A DNA stretch of 64,000 nt from Mucilaginibacter corticis (GTDB lineage: Bacteria; Bacteroidota; Bacteroidia; Sphingobacteriales; Sphingobacteriaceae), in assembly GCF_007558865.1 (NCBI RefSeq), contig NZ_VLPK01000001.1, forward strand, positions 2,170,001 to 2,234,000. Direction: 5' to 3'. This document shows positions 62,824 to 64,000 of this stretch, one piece after another. The notes under the pieces were generated by a model. The model searched no databases and was not told the origin of the DNA. It was given only the letters and a program-made list of their open reading frames with translations. Positions within the stretch are counted from its first letter, which is position 1; each line of letters opens with the position of its first letter. The position numbers and the translations under genes were made by a program.

Positions 62824-63180
62824 TTAGACCGACGGCGATATACTGTTGGCGGCAAGGATTATATTTAAGCGGTGTTCGCAGGCCATGCGGTCAATTTCAG
62901 CCAGAATAGCCGGTGCAACATCGGGCAACTGGGCGATCGCCTGCTGCAGATTCGTCAATACTTGCTCCTGACTAGCATAAAGGTGCTGCATAACCGGATC
63001 GTCGGGTTCATGTAAGACCCTTACTATACAGATCAGATTGACGCTGGATTTGAACTGCAGCAACAATTCGCCGATCAGGATGCGTAATGCCTGTTCATCT
63101 TTCATGTATGCGTGTTTTCCTGTTAACAATTTTTCCATCTTCCTGTTTGGATCAGTTGGCCCGACGAGGGTTTCCTGCAA
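62824..63180 (-). CDS. Small hypothetical helical protein
   Basis: This 118-residue open frame is helical and contains ALRILIGELLLQFKSSVNLICIV and EHRLNIILAANSIS. The first 14-25 residues may not be translated, since internal ATGs at 63138 and 63105 give better starts. It has no signal peptide or known domain. It converges on the propeller gene with a 113-bp gap. Confidence 0.5.
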   Translation of the reverse strand: MQETLVGPTDPNRKMEKLLTGKHAYMKDEQALRILIGELLLQFKSSVNLICIVRVLHEPDDPVMQHLYASQEQVLTNLQQAIAQLPDVAPAILAEIDRMACEHRLNIILAANSISPSV

Positions 63181-63270
63181 ACATTAAAAGGATGGGGTTG
63201 TTAAGCTTTTAAAACTTTGCCTTTGGTGCGGCCAGGGTTAATTTAATCTTTTAATGACAGTTTGTGGCCA

Positions 63271-64000
63271 ATGATCACTTTCAAGAACGACCAAATTTCG
63301 TTTAAAGCGGAACAACACGAGGCGAGTTCCATTAATAATCGAAGCCTCCACATCATAAAAACGGATCTGCAAGGCCATTTTACTTATCTCAACCGCTTAT
63401 TTTGTGAGACCACGGGTATTCTTGAAAGCAATTATATTGGCAAACACTACCTGGAACTGGTATTGACCGAGGACCGTGCTTTATGCAGCAAAGTTTTCGA
63501 AGAATGTCTTAAGGATCCGGAAAGGGTTCATACTGCCCGGCTGGGCAAACACACACCGCTGGGGATCGCCTACACGCAATGGGAATTTATCAGCTTAGTG
63601 GACGAGATGGGAAACCTCAAAGAGGTACTTTGCATGGGTCATGACGTGACCAGCCTGATCCTGCGGCAGGAAACCCTGGAAAACCTGGTGGCCAATACCT
63701 CCCGCCAGAATGAACGGCTGACCGAATTCACGTATATCGTGTCCCATAACATTCGTTCGCATGTAGCCAATTTAAGCGGAATTATCGATGGTATCGATCA
63801 AAACGACCGGGAGGATGTTTCCTACTCTCTCGAACTGTTAAAACTTAGTATCAATGCTTTGGACAGTACCATTCATTATTTGAATGACATCATTACCATA
63901 CAGGCCGAAAAGAGTCTTCCGCTGGAAAAGATCAACCTGTTACGGGAAGCGACCAAGGTTTGCAAACTCCTGCAACTCCCGCTCGCTGAAGCAGGCGCAG
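63271..64000 (+). CDS. PAS-domain histidine kinase, cut by the window end
   Basis: The frame from ATG 63271 (MITFKNDQISFKAEQHE) is open to the end of the window (243 codons). A PAS domain covers about residues 25-140 (TDLQGHFTYLNRLF, then TQWEFISLVDEMGNLKEVLCMGHDVT). A HisKA-type dimerisation helix follows (TEFTYIVSHNIRSHVANLSG, with the phospho-acceptor His in VSHNIRSH). The ATPase domain is beyond the window. It is a soluble-looking sensor kinase with no membrane segment so far. Confidence 0.85.
   Translation, partial: MITFKNDQISFKAEQHEASSINNRSLHIIKTDLQGHFTYLNRLFCETTGILESNYIGKHYLELVLTEDRALCSKVFEECLKDPERVHTARLGKHTPLGIAYTQWEFISLVDEMGNLKEVLCMGHDVTSLILRQETLENLVANTSRQNERLTEFTYIVSHNIRSHVANLSGIIDGIDQNDREDVSYSLELLKLSINALDSTIHYLNDIITIQAEKSLPLEKINLLREATKVCKLLQLPLAEAGA

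Noticed and set aside
1..64000. CRISPR arrays, rRNA or tRNA genes
   Set aside because: No regularly spaced repeats, rRNA signatures or complete cloverleaf patterns were seen by eye.

Overview
The window looks like a chromosomal segment of a Sphingobacteriaceae-type Bacteroidota, probably close to Mucilaginibacter or Pedobacter. This is inferred from the SusC/SusD pair, DUF1599, DUF3863, YobI-type NTPase and RagA/RagB-style proteins, from TAnnTTTG promoter boxes, and from Bacteroidota-type recombinases. No rRNA, tRNA or CRISPR array was recognised. Function calls come from motifs read by eye; no database search was possible.

Region 1 (1-21.9 kb) is a dense DNA-repair neighbourhood. It holds an Fpg/Nei-type glycosylase, a SRAP (YedK-like) abasic-site protein, the imuA-imuB-dnaE2 translesion operon, an AlkB-type dioxygenase, Ku, ExoIII and a three-domain LigD, mixed with many small uncharacterised genes. 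Inside it, at 13.3-13.5 kb, lies a compact transcription attenuator. It consists of an Ile/Val-rich leader peptide, an antiterminator segment and a strong terminator, in front of an orphan acetolactate-synthase-small-subunit-like ACT protein.

Region 2 (22-28 kb) has a giant membrane YobI-type P-loop NTPase. It faces a two-gene operon encoding a membrane-anchored exonuclease-VII-large-subunit-like protein and a DUF4238 protein.

Region 3 (28.4-41.5 kb) is an AT-rich accessory island. Its core is a tight five-gene operon: a MORC/HSP90-like GHKL ATPase, an unknown Rossmann-like protein, a beta-class DNA methyltransferase, a DGQHR-domain protein, and a uracil-DNA-glycosylase-fold protein. I know of no described defence or modification system with this set, and it is the main candidate for something new. 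To its right are a frameshifted serine recombinase, a frameshifted tyrosine integrase, a primase fragment overlapping the integrase end, and a decayed TonB receptor.

Region 4 (41.8-59.2 kb) is a polysaccharide-utilisation locus. It has two AraC regulators (one with an internal stop codon), SusC/SusD, a GH43-type and a GH59-type glycosidase, an AraA/FucI-type isomerase, a DUF3863 protein, a dienelactone-hydrolase-like protein and an SGNH esterase. The set suggests a galactose/arabinose-containing glycan with ester decorations.

Region 5 (59.6-64 kb) has a kinase/response-regulator pair in which both genes are frameshifted, a PQQ-propeller lipoprotein, a small protein and the start of a PAS histidine kinase. 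Disrupted genes cluster between 35.6 and 61.4 kb, while the very long genes (dnaE2, yobI-like, ligD, susC) are intact. This argues for real decay rather than uniform sequencing error.
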